Assembly (NCBI GenBank): GCA_025924715.1
Contig: JAICHV010000005.1
Coordinates: 41,601 to 105,600 of the forward strand
DNA length: 64,000 nucleotides
Direction of reading: 5' to 3'
Source: Alphaproteobacteria bacterium
GTDB lineage: Bacteria; Pseudomonadota; Alphaproteobacteria; Micropepsales; Micropepsaceae
Positions 1 through 8,031 of this stretch are shown here, in pieces. Both the position numbers and the translations under genes were made by a program. The notes below the pieces were generated by a model. That model was not told the DNA's origin and did no database searches. It saw only the letters and a list, made by a program, of their open reading frames with translations. Position 1 is the first letter of the stretch. The number at the start of each line of letters is the position of its first letter.

Positions 1-239
1 ATTATTTCACCCGGCACGATGGCGCCCAAAAATTCCAGTTCCGCTTTCAGTGGCACCGTGCCTGGGCCGGGCAGGCGTGTGCCGGCGAGAATGGCCACCA
101 GAAGACCGCCCCAGCCGGGCGATACCCCCGCCGTGCCCGCCAAGATGGACAGGAGTTCAGCATCGCGCGGCGACAGCGCCCGGGACTGGACCTGCGTATC
201 GCCCAGGCACAGCTCGTCGAAAGTGCGGTTTTCTAACAT
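1..239 (-). CDS. MaoC-like N-terminal domain protein, probably of a phosphate acetyl/butyryltransferase fusion (partial)
   Basis: The gene runs off the left edge, so only the first 79 residues are visible. It begins MLENRTFDEL and contains GTRLPGPGT, which recalls the MaoC-type hydratase domain found in front of phosphate acetyl/butyryltransferases. Those domains normally carry an Asn-Pro-x-His-x-Asp active-site stretch before the conserved glycine-rich helix. Here the sequence passes directly from LAGTAG to VSPGWGGLL, so the catalytic segment looks deleted and the domain is probably not an active hydratase. A phosphotransacetylase would fit the low-oxygen theme of the following genes (acetyl-phosphate fermentation), but that half lies outside the window. 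The identification is by motif resemblance only. Confidence 0.5.
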   Translation of the reverse strand, partial: MLENRTFDELCLGDTQVQSRALSPRDAELLSILAGTAGVSPGWGGLLVAILAGTRLPGPGTVPLKAELEFLGAIVPGEI

Positions 240-327
240 TTCGGCCGTGCAAAATTCATTGCGCCAGTTCCTCGCCTCTCGCTTTGCGGCCCTCCGTCAG
301 AGAGAAGCGGGGAGCATGGCGCATTTT

Positions 328-693
328 TCAGGCCTTGGCCGGTTCGCCAGCAGCCGCAAGCCGGAATTGCTCATAGGCGCCTATGGCGTCCGCGGCGTAC
401 ATCGCCGAAGGCCCGCCGCCCATATAGATCGCCATTCCCAGAGCCTCTTCGACCTCGGCGCGGCTGGCGTCCAGTTTTGCCAGCGCTTCGCTGTGAAACC
501 CGATGCACCCGTCGCAGCGCGTGGCTACGCCGATGGCCAATGCGATCAGTTCCTTGGTCTTTCGGTCCAGGGCGCCAGGCCGCGTTGCCGCCTGGGCCAT
601 GGCGCCAAAGCCTTGCATGGTGTCGGGGATGTCTTTGCGCAGAGCGCGCAAATTGGCACCAATGTCTTGAACGATCTGGGAATAATTTTTCAT
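328..693 (-). CDS. carboxymuconolactone decarboxylase / AhpD-like protein
   Basis: A 121-residue protein of the AhpD / carboxymuconolactone decarboxylase family. The redox motif is visible as Cys60-x2-Cys63 with His67 (CDGCIGFH), the pattern of alkylhydroperoxidase AhpD. This suggests peroxide or thiol redox chemistry rather than ring-lactone decarboxylation. The start at 693 is supported by AAGGAG eight bases upstream; an upstream in-frame TTG would lengthen the protein but has no such site. Two FNR/FixK-like boxes lie 53 to 91 bases upstream of the start, between this gene and the divergent MlaD gene. The true substrate is unknown. Confidence 0.85.
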   Translation of the reverse strand: MKNYSQIVQDIGANLRALRKDIPDTMQGFGAMAQAATRPGALDRKTKELIALAIGVATRCDGCIGFHSEALAKLDASRAEVEEALGMAIYMGGGPSAMYAADAIGAYEQFRLAAAGEPAKA

Positions 694-745
694 GGGGGCA
701 CTCCTTGCGGGAAAGCTTTTCTGCCACAAGGTGCTCCCTCCGGCT

Positions 746-759
746 TTGATCGGGCGCAA
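746..759. promoter_or_regulatory. FNR/FixK-like box
   Basis: The sequence TTGATCGGGCGCAA fits the relaxed FixK pattern TTGA-N6-GCAA. It lies in the divergent gap between the AhpD-like gene and the MlaD gene. The identical 14-mer recurs at 6532-6545 upstream of the rhodanese gene. Confidence 0.45.
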
Positions 760-770
760 GAGTCCGGAAG

Positions 771-784
771 TTGACTCCGATCAA
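771..784. promoter_or_regulatory. FNR/FixK-like box
   Basis: TTGACTCCGATCAA is a good match to TTGAC/T-N4-ATCAA. It ends on the first base of the annotated MlaD start codon. It therefore more plausibly serves the leftward AhpD-like gene, or the MlaD gene truly starts further downstream. Confidence 0.5.
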
Positions 785-1227
785 TGCGATCGCCGGCGGC
801 ACAAACCATTTTGGGCACGAAAAGGGGCGCCCAGCTGTTCAAAAACCATACCTTTGAATCCCTATTCGCTGCGGCGATCGCCGTGTTCGCGCTTAGCTTC
901 TTCCTTTTCATGCGCTGGCAGACCGGAACTGGCAGTTTTTCGACTTACGAAATCACCACGACCGTTCGCCAAATAGACGGGATTTCACAAGGCTCGGATG
1001 TGCGTATCGCGGGCGTGAAAATTGGCACCGTGGAGCAACTCGCGCTCGATCCGCGCACTTATCGCATTCACTTGACCATGGCGATTCGCAGCGATGTGAG
1101 AATCCCGTCCGACTCGGCCCTTTCCGTCGCCGGCGGCACCATGACCAGCTTTTATTTGGCCATCAAACCGGGGCGAAGCGAAAGCACCGTGCCTTCCGGG
1201 GGCGAACTGAAAATTGCCACGTCATGA
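784..1227 (+). CDS. MlaD / MCE-domain lipid transport protein (orphan)
   Basis: A 147-residue protein with one N-terminal membrane helix (about residues 25-43) followed by a single MCE domain. Diagnostic stretches are NHTFESLF before the helix and GSDVRIAGVKIGTV in the domain. MlaD proteins form a periplasmic hexamer that carries phospholipid between outer and inner membranes, normally encoded in an mlaFEDC operon. None of those partners is adjacent: an AhpD-like gene is on one side and a TPR protein on the other. The ATG at 784 has no clear ribosome site and overlaps an FNR-like box, so an initiation codon closer to the NHTFE segment is possible. Family assignment is firm; the role of a lone copy is not known. 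Confidence 0.8.
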   Translation: MRSPAAQTILGTKRGAQLFKNHTFESLFAAAIAVFALSFFLFMRWQTGTGSFSTYEITTTVRQIDGISQGSDVRIAGVKIGTVEQLALDPRTYRIHLTMAIRSDVRIPSDSALSVAGGTMTSFYLAIKPGRSESTVPSGGELKIATS

Positions 1228-1294
1228 CGTTAGGACGATCCGGCGTCAATTGAGGCACTCTATCCCAATGACGGGCGGAAGTTCCTAGTTCGTA

Positions 1295-2203
1295 TCAAGG
1301 CTGAGCCGAAGCCATTGCGACGGGCGGGCGAGCGTTCTTCTGCGGCGGCACGACGGGGGGCGGAGGGCAGCCAATCCTGCCGCGATGGCGGGCACAATCG
1401 CGCGGCACCACGCCCATGGTCACGAACAGATCGTCAATATCGGGATCAAATTTGCGAGCGCTGGCAATATCCGCCAGCGCTGCATCCTTCCGGCCCAGCC
1501 GCAACAGCGCCAGCCCCCGACCAAACGAGGCGCTGGGCCGCACGGCACGCGCGGCCAGAGAACGGTCATAATCGGCGATGGCGCCTTTGTATTGCCCCAT
1601 CCGAAGGCGCACCAGGCCTCGACTGTTCAGAACGACAGGCACATCGGCCGAAAGCGCCAGAGCGCGATTGCAATCCGCCAGGGCTTTTTCCAAATGCACA
1701 CCCGATCCGGCCCGTGCCCAACAGCGGGCGTTCCAATAAATCGGCGAATTCGGCGCCAGACGAATAGCCTTGGTGAATTGCACAACCGCTTGGGTGAATT
1801 TTCCCTGACCGCTGAGAGCCTCGGCATAACCCGCTAGGTTTTCCGCGTCCGCCGGCTTGAACCTAAGGGCGACCACGAAATCCTGCATCGCCCGCTCATA
1901 GCGGCGTTCGAGAAGATAGCCATAACCTCGCAATTTGTAGGCCAGCGGATTCCTGTCGTTGATGGCAATCGCTTCGCTGCAGGCCCTTTCTCCCGCGTAG
2001 AGCTTGCCCGCCGCCAGGGCATTTACGCAGACAAGAAGTTTCATCGCCTCAAGAAAATCCGCACGACCCATAGGCGAGTCCATCGAAGGCACAGCCGGGC
2101 GCTTGGTCTCGCCGGGATGCAGGGAGGCCGCAAGGGGGTGCGCCTCGGCCGTCGTGATCAACAAGACCGAGGCTAAAATGTAACCGATGCCGGGAATTCG
2201 CAT
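1295..2203 (-). CDS. secreted tetratricopeptide repeat protein
   Basis: 302 residues with a signal peptide (positively charged start, hydrophobic stretch ending near TTAEAHP) and then TPR units through about residue 250. Characteristic helices include LAYKLRGYGYLLERRYERA, RFKPADAENLAGYAEAL and NSRGLVRLRMGQYKGAIADYD. TPR arrays bind other proteins, so this is probably a periplasmic scaffold. The C-terminal 40 residues are proline-rich and contain two cysteines (RDCARHRGRIGCPPPP). A purine-rich AGGGGAG site precedes the ATG. It diverges from the nuclease/phosphorylase operon and shares a gap holding an FNR-like box. No specific function can be assigned. Confidence 0.75.
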   Translation of the reverse strand: MRIPGIGYILASVLLITTAEAHPLAASLHPGETKRPAVPSMDSPMGRADFLEAMKLLVCVNALAAGKLYAGERACSEAIAINDRNPLAYKLRGYGYLLERRYERAMQDFVVALRFKPADAENLAGYAEALSGQGKFTQAVVQFTKAIRLAPNSPIYWNARCWARAGSGVHLEKALADCNRALALSADVPVVLNSRGLVRLRMGQYKGAIADYDRSLAARAVRPSASFGRGLALLRLGRKDAALADIASARKFDPDIDDLFVTMGVVPRDCARHRGRIGCPPPPVVPPQKNARPPVAMASAQP

Positions 2204-2249
2204 GATTCACTCCCCTGCATGCTATTACCAAATTTTACGATGCGCTGAT

Positions 2250-2263
2250 TTGATCAGCCTCAA
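2250..2263. promoter_or_regulatory. FNR/FixK-like box
   Basis: TTGATCAGCCTCAA fits TTGA-N6-TCAA. It sits in the divergent gap between the TPR gene and the nuclease operon, about 83 bases before the latter's GTG start, which leaves room for a class II activator position. Confidence 0.5.
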
Positions 2264-2345
2264 CTCACTCAGCCGCTTGTCCAGGATCAAGGCCACAGTT
2301 CCAAACCTGGTCAGAATGAACCCGATTTAAATAGGCTGGGTCTCG

Positions 2346-3713
2346 GTGGAGCTGAAGCTGACTTTCCTCGGTGGGGCGGGCACGGTCACCGGCTCCAAAT
2401 TTCTACTGGAATACCAAAGCAAGCGGATCCTCATCGATTGCGGCCTGTTCCAAGGCTTCAAGGAGCTGCGCCTGCGCAATTGGGATCGGCTGCCCATTCC
2501 ACCTGCCAGTCTCACGGCAATCGTGCTGACCCACGCGCATCTGGATCACTCCGGTTATCTGCCGCTCGCGGTCAAAAACGGTTTTCGGGGGCCGGTCTTC
2601 TGCACCGCCGCCACCAAGGACTTGTGCGGCGTGCTCTTGCCCGATTCCGGCCATCTGCAGGAGCAGGACGCCCAATTTGCCAACCGCCGCGGCTATTCCA
2701 AGCACCGGCCGGCACTCCCGCTTTACACCGAGGACGATGCCAGCCGCGCCTTGGACTTCCTGCATGCTGTCCCCTTCGACCAGGCGATGTCACTGCCAGG
2801 GGGTGCCAGCCTTCGTTTCCTCCGCGCCGGACATATCCTGGGCGCCGCCACGGTGCTGCTGGAATGGGGCGGGCGCACCATCGCCTTCTCGGGCGATATC
2901 GGACGCTACAATGATCCCTTGATGCCCGATCCGGTCACCCCCCGGGAGGCGGATTATCTGCTGATCGAGTCGACCTATGGCGATCGCAGCCACGAGCGAG
3001 ATGATCCGGAAGATCTTCTGGCTCAAATTATCGGCGAGACTGTCGCCCGCGGCGGAACCGTGATCGTCCCGGCATTTGCGGTAGGCCGAACCCAAAGCCT
3101 GCTCTACCACATCGCCAGGTTGAAGGCCGCGGCGCGTTTGCCCAGATCCCTGCCGGTGTTCCTCGACAGTCCCATGGCGATCGACGCCACCAATATTTTC
3201 CAGCGGCATTCCGCCGATCAAAAGCTGAAGCAAGACGCGTTGCATGCATTGGACGGCGATGTGCATTACACCCGCAGCAGCGACGATTCCCGGGTGCTGA
3301 CTGCCAACCCCGTGCCGAAAGTCATCATTTCGGCCAGCGGCATGGCGACCGGCGGGCGTGTTCTGCATCATCTGGAGCGTTACGCGCCCGATCCCCGCAA
3401 CACCATTTTGTTCACCGGCTTCCAGGCCGGGGGCACGCGGGGCGCCGCAATGGTGGCGGGCGCCGAACGGATCAAGATGTATGGCGCCTATGTGCCGGTT
3501 CGTGCGGAGATTCATAATCTTTCGATGCTTTCGGCGCACGCGGACAGGGACGAATTGCTGCGCTGGGCGCGCGGCTTTGCGAAACCGCCAAAAGCCACCT
3601 TCGTTATCCATGGCGAACCCGCCGCGGCAGACACCTTTCGGCTCAAGCTCCAGGAAGAACTCGCCTGGCAATGCACTGTGCCAGGTCACGCACAGCAGGT
3701 TCTCCTCGCATGA
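2346..3713 (+). CDS. MBL-fold beta-CASP RNase/exonuclease-family hydrolase
   Basis: 455 residues of the metallo-beta-lactamase, beta-CASP (CPSF/RNase J-like) family, which cleaves RNA with a two-zinc centre. The zinc motif is His63-x-His65-x-Asp67-His68 (THAHLDHSG). Further signatures are GHILGAAT, FSGDIGR, STYGDR, a beta-CASP block VPAFAVGRTQSLLY, SASGMATGG, and the C-terminal LSAHADRDEL and VIHGEP. Length and motif order match full proteins. Initiation is at GTG. It heads an operon: the stop overlaps the next ATG (ATGA). Pairing with a nucleotide phosphorylase and a PRPP-synthetase-like protein suggests it feeds nucleotides into salvage; that is inference. Confidence 0.9.
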   Translation: MELKLTFLGGAGTVTGSKFLLEYQSKRILIDCGLFQGFKELRLRNWDRLPIPPASLTAIVLTHAHLDHSGYLPLAVKNGFRGPVFCTAATKDLCGVLLPDSGHLQEQDAQFANRRGYSKHRPALPLYTEDDASRALDFLHAVPFDQAMSLPGGASLRFLRAGHILGAATVLLEWGGRTIAFSGDIGRYNDPLMPDPVTPREADYLLIESTYGDRSHERDDPEDLLAQIIGETVARGGTVIVPAFAVGRTQSLLYHIARLKAAARLPRSLPVFLDSPMAIDATNIFQRHSADQKLKQDALHALDGDVHYTRSSDDSRVLTANPVPKVIISASGMATGGRVLHHLERYAPDPRNTILFTGFQAGGTRGAAMVAGAERIKMYGAYVPVRAEIHNLSMLSAHADRDELLRWARGFAKPPKATFVIHGEPAAADTFRLKLQEELAWQCTVPGHAQQVLLA

Positions 3714-5218
3714 CTCACCCCAGGCACAACCTGCTGGCGCGTCGTCTTGGCATCGATGGCCATGGTGAAACCATGGCATTCCTGCGCAAGAATTCTCCGG
3801 TCTGCCGGTCGGAGGGCTTTTCCTCCCTCAACCGGATTATGCTGTCGACCGGCGGGCGTCATGTCATCGCCACCCTTTATCAGCTTGAATCCCAGATGCT
3901 CGGATGCGACGAAGTCGGACTGTCGGACGCGGCCTGGCTGGCGCTCGGTCTTAACAAGGACAGACCGGTTACCGTTCGCCATGCGCCGTTGGTGGAGTCG
4001 CTCGGACTGGTGCGGGGCCGCATTTTCGGCCGCAACTTGGACGCCGGAGACTTGAAGGAAATCATTCTGGATATTGTGGCGGGACGTTATTCCGCCATCG
4101 AGATATCCGCCTTTCTCACCGCCTGTGCCGCCCATCCCTTGTCGGAAGCGGAGGTCTGCGATCTTACCCGCGCCATGGTCGAGGCGGGCGAAACGCTGAC
4201 CTGGGACCATCCCGACGTGGTCGACAAGCACTCGGTGGGCGGATTGCCCGGCAACCGTACGACGCCGATCATCGTGGCGATCTGCGCCAGCCTGGGGCTG
4301 GCCATGCCCAAAACCTCGTCGCGCGCCATCACCTCTCCCGCCGGGACCGCGGACATGATGGAAACCCTGGCCCCCGTCACTCTCGATGAAAAAACCATCC
4401 GCGCCGTCGTCGAGAAGGAGGGCGGCTGCATCGCCTGGGGCGGGTCGGTGCACCTCAGCCCCGCCGACGACATCCTTATCCGTATCGAACGCGCGCTGGA
4501 TATCGATGGCGAAGGACAGTTGATTGCTTCGGTGCTGTCCAAGAAGATCGCAGCGGGCGCCACGCATCTGGTGATCGACATGCCGGTGGGTCCAACCGCG
4601 AAGGTGCGTGGAGCGGAGGCTGCGAAATCCCTCAGCGACAGCTTGACGGCGGTCGCGGAACGGTTCGGCATAAAGTGCCGGGTTGTGCCCGGCGACGGCA
4701 GCCAGCCTATCGGACGGGGCATAGGTCCGGCGCTGGAAGCGCGCGATGTGTTGGCGGTGCTGAAGCGCGACAAGGACGCGCCCGCCGATTTGCGGGCGCG
4801 CGCGCTTCTCCTCGCCGGCGCGCTGCTGGAACTGTGCGGCAAAGCCCTGCCGCCCCAGGGCGAGGCCCTGGCGACGGCGGTGCTGAATGACGGCCGCGCC
4901 TGGACCAAATTCCAGCGCATCTGCGAGGCGCAAGGCGGCATGCGGGTGCCGCCCCACGCCGCCCATCGCCGGACGATCACAGCCAAGGTCGGCGGAACGA
5001 TTGTCGCCATCGACAACCGGCGCATCGCGCGCCTGGCCAAGCTGGCCGGCGCACCGGAGGACAAGGCGGCGGGTGTCGAACTGCTGGCGCGGGTGGGTGA
5101 CCGAGTGGCGCATGGCGCACCGCTTTGCATTCTGCATGCCGAAACAGCGGGCGAATTGACATATGCACTGGACTATGCCGACACCAACACCGACATATTC
5201 TACATCGCTGCGCCGTGA
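3710..5218 (+). CDS. thymidine phosphorylase family protein, archaeal AMP-phosphorylase type
   Basis: 502 residues. An N-terminal extension of about 85 residues precedes the pyrimidine-phosphorylase fold, as in archaeal AMP phosphorylase and unlike classical DeoA of about 440 residues. The phosphate-binding signature Lys173-His-Ser175-x-Gly-Gly is visible (VDKHSVGGLPGNRT), followed by SSRAITSPAGTADMMETL. AMP phosphorylases convert a nucleoside monophosphate plus phosphate to the free base and ribose 1,5-bisphosphate. The start at 3710 overlaps the preceding stop. The next gene overlaps this stop, so the three are translationally coupled. Whether the substrate is AMP or thymidine cannot be read from the sequence, but the extension favours a nucleotide. 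Confidence 0.85.
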   Translation: MTHPRHNLLARRLGIDGHGETMAFLRKNSPVCRSEGFSSLNRIMLSTGGRHVIATLYQLESQMLGCDEVGLSDAAWLALGLNKDRPVTVRHAPLVESLGLVRGRIFGRNLDAGDLKEIILDIVAGRYSAIEISAFLTACAAHPLSEAEVCDLTRAMVEAGETLTWDHPDVVDKHSVGGLPGNRTTPIIVAICASLGLAMPKTSSRAITSPAGTADMMETLAPVTLDEKTIRAVVEKEGGCIAWGGSVHLSPADDILIRIERALDIDGEGQLIASVLSKKIAAGATHLVIDMPVGPTAKVRGAEAAKSLSDSLTAVAERFGIKCRVVPGDGSQPIGRGIGPALEARDVLAVLKRDKDAPADLRARALLLAGALLELCGKALPPQGEALATAVLNDGRAWTKFQRICEAQGGMRVPPHAAHRRTITAKVGGTIVAIDNRRIARLAKLAGAPEDKAAGVELLARVGDRVAHGAPLCILHAETAGELTYALDYADTNTDIFYIAAP

Positions 5219-6102
5219 TGCCGCCGCTTTTTCTGGCACTTCCTGGAAATGAGGCGATGGCGCAGCGGCTGACGGTGATTTGCGCCGGCGGCTCCGCCGC
5301 GCTTGAAACCCGCGCCTTTCCGGATGGCGAGACCTATCTGCGGCTTTTGGCCAATGTCAAAGACCGCAGCGTCGTAATGGTATGCACCCTGGCGCATCCC
5401 AACGACAAAATCTTGCCGCTGCTGTTCGCTGCCGCGGCGGCCCGCGATCTGGGCGCGTCCCGGGTCGGCCTGGTCGCGCCCTACCTTTCCTACATGCGCC
5501 AGGACCGCCGCTTTCTGCCTGGCGAGGCGGTGACCTCGCGCAGCTTCGCCGCGCTGATCTCAAAGGCCTTTGACTGGCTGGCGACGGTCGATCCCCATTT
5601 GCATCGCTACCGGGGGCTGGACGAGCTCTACCGCATTGCCTGCCGCGCGCTGCACGCCGCCCCGGTCATCGCCGCCTGGATAAAGCGCAATGTCTCCAAA
5701 CCATTTCTGGTCGGGCCCGATGCCGAAAGCACCCAATGGGTCGCAGAAGTGGCACGCGATTGCGCCGCGCAATTTGCCGTCCTGCGCAAGCAACGCTTGG
5801 GCGATCGCGAGGTGCGGGCAATGGCTGATGGTCTGGTCCTGCCGGCGGGGACCACGCCGGTTCTGCTGGACGACATCGTTTCCAGCGGCGAGACCTTGCT
5901 GGAAGGGTTGCGCCTGCTCGGTTCAATGACCCCTCTGGCGACCGTCGCCATCGCCGTCCACGGCCTTGCCGTGCCGCAGGCGCAAGAGCGAATAGCCGCC
6001 GCCGGCGCGCGGCTGGTGACCACAAACAGCGTGCCCAACGCCGACGCGGCAATCGACCTCGCCGACCTTCTCGCATCGGCGATTGGCGAACTGGCAGGTT
6101 GA
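5218..6102 (+). CDS. ribose-phosphate pyrophosphokinase (PRPP synthetase)-like protein
   Basis: 294 residues of the PRPP synthetase family. Visible elements are APYLSYMRQDRRF (ATP-binding PYxxxxRQDR motif, residues 88-97), DPHLHRY (catalytic-loop His), GPDAES near residue 167, the mobile-loop basic stretch RKQRLGDRE and the ribose-phosphate-binding loop LLDDIVSSGET (217-226). It is shorter than housekeeping Prs (about 315 residues) and differs at the PDAGG motif, so it is probably a paralogue. The ATG overlaps the previous stop (TGATG). The upstream phosphorylase should release ribose 1,5-bisphosphate, so a role in returning that sugar to PRPP is an attractive but unproven idea. Confidence 0.85.
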   Translation: MPPLFLALPGNEAMAQRLTVICAGGSAALETRAFPDGETYLRLLANVKDRSVVMVCTLAHPNDKILPLLFAAAAARDLGASRVGLVAPYLSYMRQDRRFLPGEAVTSRSFAALISKAFDWLATVDPHLHRYRGLDELYRIACRALHAAPVIAAWIKRNVSKPFLVGPDAESTQWVAEVARDCAAQFAVLRKQRLGDREVRAMADGLVLPAGTTPVLLDDIVSSGETLLEGLRLLGSMTPLATVAIAVHGLAVPQAQERIAAAGARLVTTNSVPNADAAIDLADLLASAIGELAG

Positions 6103-6114
6103 GGGGAATTTCGA

Positions 6115-6411
6115 TCAATTCGGATGCCAGTGAAGCCGCAAATTGACGCCACCTTGGCCCACACCGGCGCTGACCTGCGGCGCAATCCCGCTTGCCTGCC
6201 ATGGCTCCAGGAAGAGGTCTAGGCGGCCGCCTTGGACGCCAAGCCGGCGCGCCACTTCGTCAGAATAATTCATCGGATAAGGCGGCGGAGGCGGGGCTGA
6301 CCCCGGTGGCCGGGCCGGCAGAACCGGCCGCGCCGGAAAGCGCGGTTGTGCTTGGCAGGGCATCGCAGCCAGCGCCGAGAAGCATAAGGCTAGAAAAAGC
6401 CGTGCGTTCAT
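6115..6411 (-). CDS. small secreted proline-rich protein, unknown function
   Basis: 98 residues with a clear signal peptide (MNARLFLALCFSALAAMPCQAQ) followed by a proline-rich linker (about residues 23-46) and a short C-terminal part ending GGVNLRLHWHPN. I recognise no family. It lies convergent to the PRPP-synthetase-like gene and divergent from the rhodanese gene. An FNR-like box lies 54 bases upstream of its start. No strong ribosome-binding site is visible, so expression is uncertain, but the signal peptide argues for a real gene. Confidence 0.5.
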   Translation of the reverse strand: MNARLFLALCFSALAAMPCQAQPRFPARPVLPARPPGSAPPPPPYPMNYSDEVARRLGVQGGRLDLFLEPWQASGIAPQVSAGVGQGGVNLRLHWHPN

Positions 6412-6464
6412 AGCGCTGGCCCAAAGGACGACGAGCAGCCTAAAAGACGAGCCGCTCTGTCGCC

Positions 6465-6478
6465 TTGATCCAAATCAT
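6465..6478. promoter_or_regulatory. FNR/FixK-like box
   Basis: TTGATCCAAATCAT matches TTGAT-N4-ATCAA except for the last base. It lies in the gap between the small secreted protein and the rhodanese gene. Confidence 0.4.
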
Positions 6479-6531
6479 ATTTGGCTCACGCCCGAGCGGG
6501 CCGTAGATCGCCAAGGTTTTGGGCAGACGGA

Positions 6532-6545
6532 TTGATCGGGCGCAA
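6532..6545. promoter_or_regulatory. FNR/FixK-like box
   Basis: TTGATCGGGCGCAA is the same 14-mer as at 746-759. It lies 54 bases upstream of the rhodanese start codon, a plausible activator distance. Confidence 0.45.
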
Positions 6546-6598
6546 TGCTGCCTTGATTGGGGACCAGCAAGATCGACTTGGCTTCAGGAGTGCGGCCC

Positions 6599-7117
6599 AT
6601 GAAAACCGTTGATCCGGATACACTGCGCCAATGGCTGGATCGTGGGGAAGCCGTTCTGGTCGATGTGCGCGAGCCCGCGGAACATCGTTCCCAACACATT
6701 CGGCCATCCAGGTTGGTGCCGCTGCGGACCATTTCGGCGGCAACCTTGCCGGACCTGCAGGGTAAAAAGCTTGTGATCCATTGCCTCAAAGGAGGCCGAG
6801 GTGCCGCCGCCTGCGAAAGGCTTTTGGCGGAAAATCCCAGCTTGGACGTTTACAACCTTTCCGGCGGCCTCGAGGCGTGGGTGCAGGCCGGCCTCGCGCT
6901 CGAAGCGGCAGGCAGGCCAATCCTGCCGCTGGATCGGCAGGTGCAGCTGATAATCGGTTTTCTCGTCCTGAGCGCGTCCGCCCTGGCCTATTTCGTCAAT
7001 CCGCTCTTTTCGCTGCTGTCAGGCTTCTTCGGTGCAGGCCTTGTGATGGCCGGCGTGACCGGCTTCTGCGGGATGGCGCGGCTGGTGGCCTTGATGCCTT
7101 GGAACCAAAGGACCTGA
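6599..7117 (+). CDS. rhodanese-DUF2892 membrane sulfurtransferase (YgaP-like)
   Basis: 172 residues. The first 100 form a rhodanese domain with catalytic Cys62 in the loop HCLKGGRG. The rest is a DUF2892 module with two membrane helices (about 115-133 and 140-166), the architecture of E. coli YgaP, an inner-membrane sulfurtransferase. The ATG at 6599 has AGGAG eight bases upstream; earlier in-frame starts lack one. It opens a rightward group with a universal stress protein and a cation ATPase, and carries FNR-like boxes upstream. A role in sulfane-sulfur or cyanide handling during low-oxygen growth is inferred from the family. Confidence 0.85.
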   Translation: MKTVDPDTLRQWLDRGEAVLVDVREPAEHRSQHIRPSRLVPLRTISAATLPDLQGKKLVIHCLKGGRGAAACERLLAENPSLDVYNLSGGLEAWVQAGLALEAAGRPILPLDRQVQLIIGFLVLSASALAYFVNPLFSLLSGFFGAGLVMAGVTGFCGMARLVALMPWNQRT

Positions 7118-7178
7118 ACATGAGCATCAAGCACCGTCGAGCACGCGAGAGGCGGCATATCTGCTTCAGGAGGTCTCC

Positions 7179-8027
7179 ATGACCATTAAGAAAATTCTCT
7201 TCTTTGTTCCCACCTATCCGGATCTGCCAAGCGCCGGCCAGTTAGAATCGGTCGCAATGCTCGCCTCCCAGATGGGCGCTCAGATAACCGCTGTGATTCC
7301 GCAATTGAGCGATGACATCGCACGCAGACCCATGCTGGGCGGGTTGACGGCGCTGGATTTGCCGGGGCTGCTTGACGAGGCGGTCCAGGGCAGCGAGCAG
7401 AATGCCGACCGCGTCACCGCCTCGCTGACCGAGGTCTTTTCGCTGCATGGGGTTGGACTGGATATCCGCAGAAGCCAGGCCGTCTTGTATGGCTCAGCCC
7501 AGCCGCTTGTCGATCTTGCGCGGCTGCACGATCTTACCATCCTGCCGGTGCCGCAGACGGACAGCTTCGAGCGGCATTTTGTGGAGCCGGTGCTATTCGA
7601 CAGCGGGCGCCCCACCTTGCTGCTGCCTTCCGCAGGCAAATCCCTATCGTCACTGGATAGGATCGTGTTGGCCTGGGACTTCAGCCGTGAGGCCGCCCGG
7701 GCGCTGCACGATGCGCTGCCGTTTCTGGAACGGGCCAAACAGGTTCATGTGCTCACGGTGCTGGGAGAGAAGCATATTCGCACGACCAGCCGCATCGGCG
7801 AACTGAAGCATTATCTCGAAGCGCATGGCGTTACCTATGCCATGGATGACATCGCCCTCAAGGACCAGACGATCGCAGAATGCTTGGCCGGCCATGCCGA
7901 AAACGTCAACGCAAACATGCTGGCGATGGGCGCCTATGGCCATTCCCGGCTTGGGGAATTCCTTTTGGGCGGCGCGACGCGCGGGATGCTTTCGCAGCCG
8001 CCCCTGCCCGTTCTGCTGTCCCACTAA
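7179..8027 (+). CDS. tandem universal stress protein (UspA family)
   Basis: 282 residues made of two Usp domains (about 1-145 and 150-282). The second keeps the nucleotide-binding pattern G-x2-G-x9-G in GAYGHSRLGEFLLGGA. A strong CAGGAGG site precedes the ATG. It lies 61 bases after the rhodanese gene and four bases before the GTG of the P-type ATPase, so the three are probably co-transcribed. Double Usp proteins are common in low-oxygen dormancy regulons. Two further members of the same architecture occur in the window at 10585-11451 and 17641-18468. Confidence 0.92.
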   Translation: MTIKKILFFVPTYPDLPSAGQLESVAMLASQMGAQITAVIPQLSDDIARRPMLGGLTALDLPGLLDEAVQGSEQNADRVTASLTEVFSLHGVGLDIRRSQAVLYGSAQPLVDLARLHDLTILPVPQTDSFERHFVEPVLFDSGRPTLLLPSAGKSLSSLDRIVLAWDFSREAARALHDALPFLERAKQVHVLTVLGEKHIRTTSRIGELKHYLEAHGVTYAMDDIALKDQTIAECLAGHAENVNANMLAMGAYGHSRLGEFLLGGATRGMLSQPPLPVLLSH

Positions 8028-8031
8028 AACA

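Noticed and set aside
19..774. Open frame on the + strand across the AhpD-like gene
   Set aside because: It lies antisense to two leftward genes with recognisable motifs and has no ribosome site.
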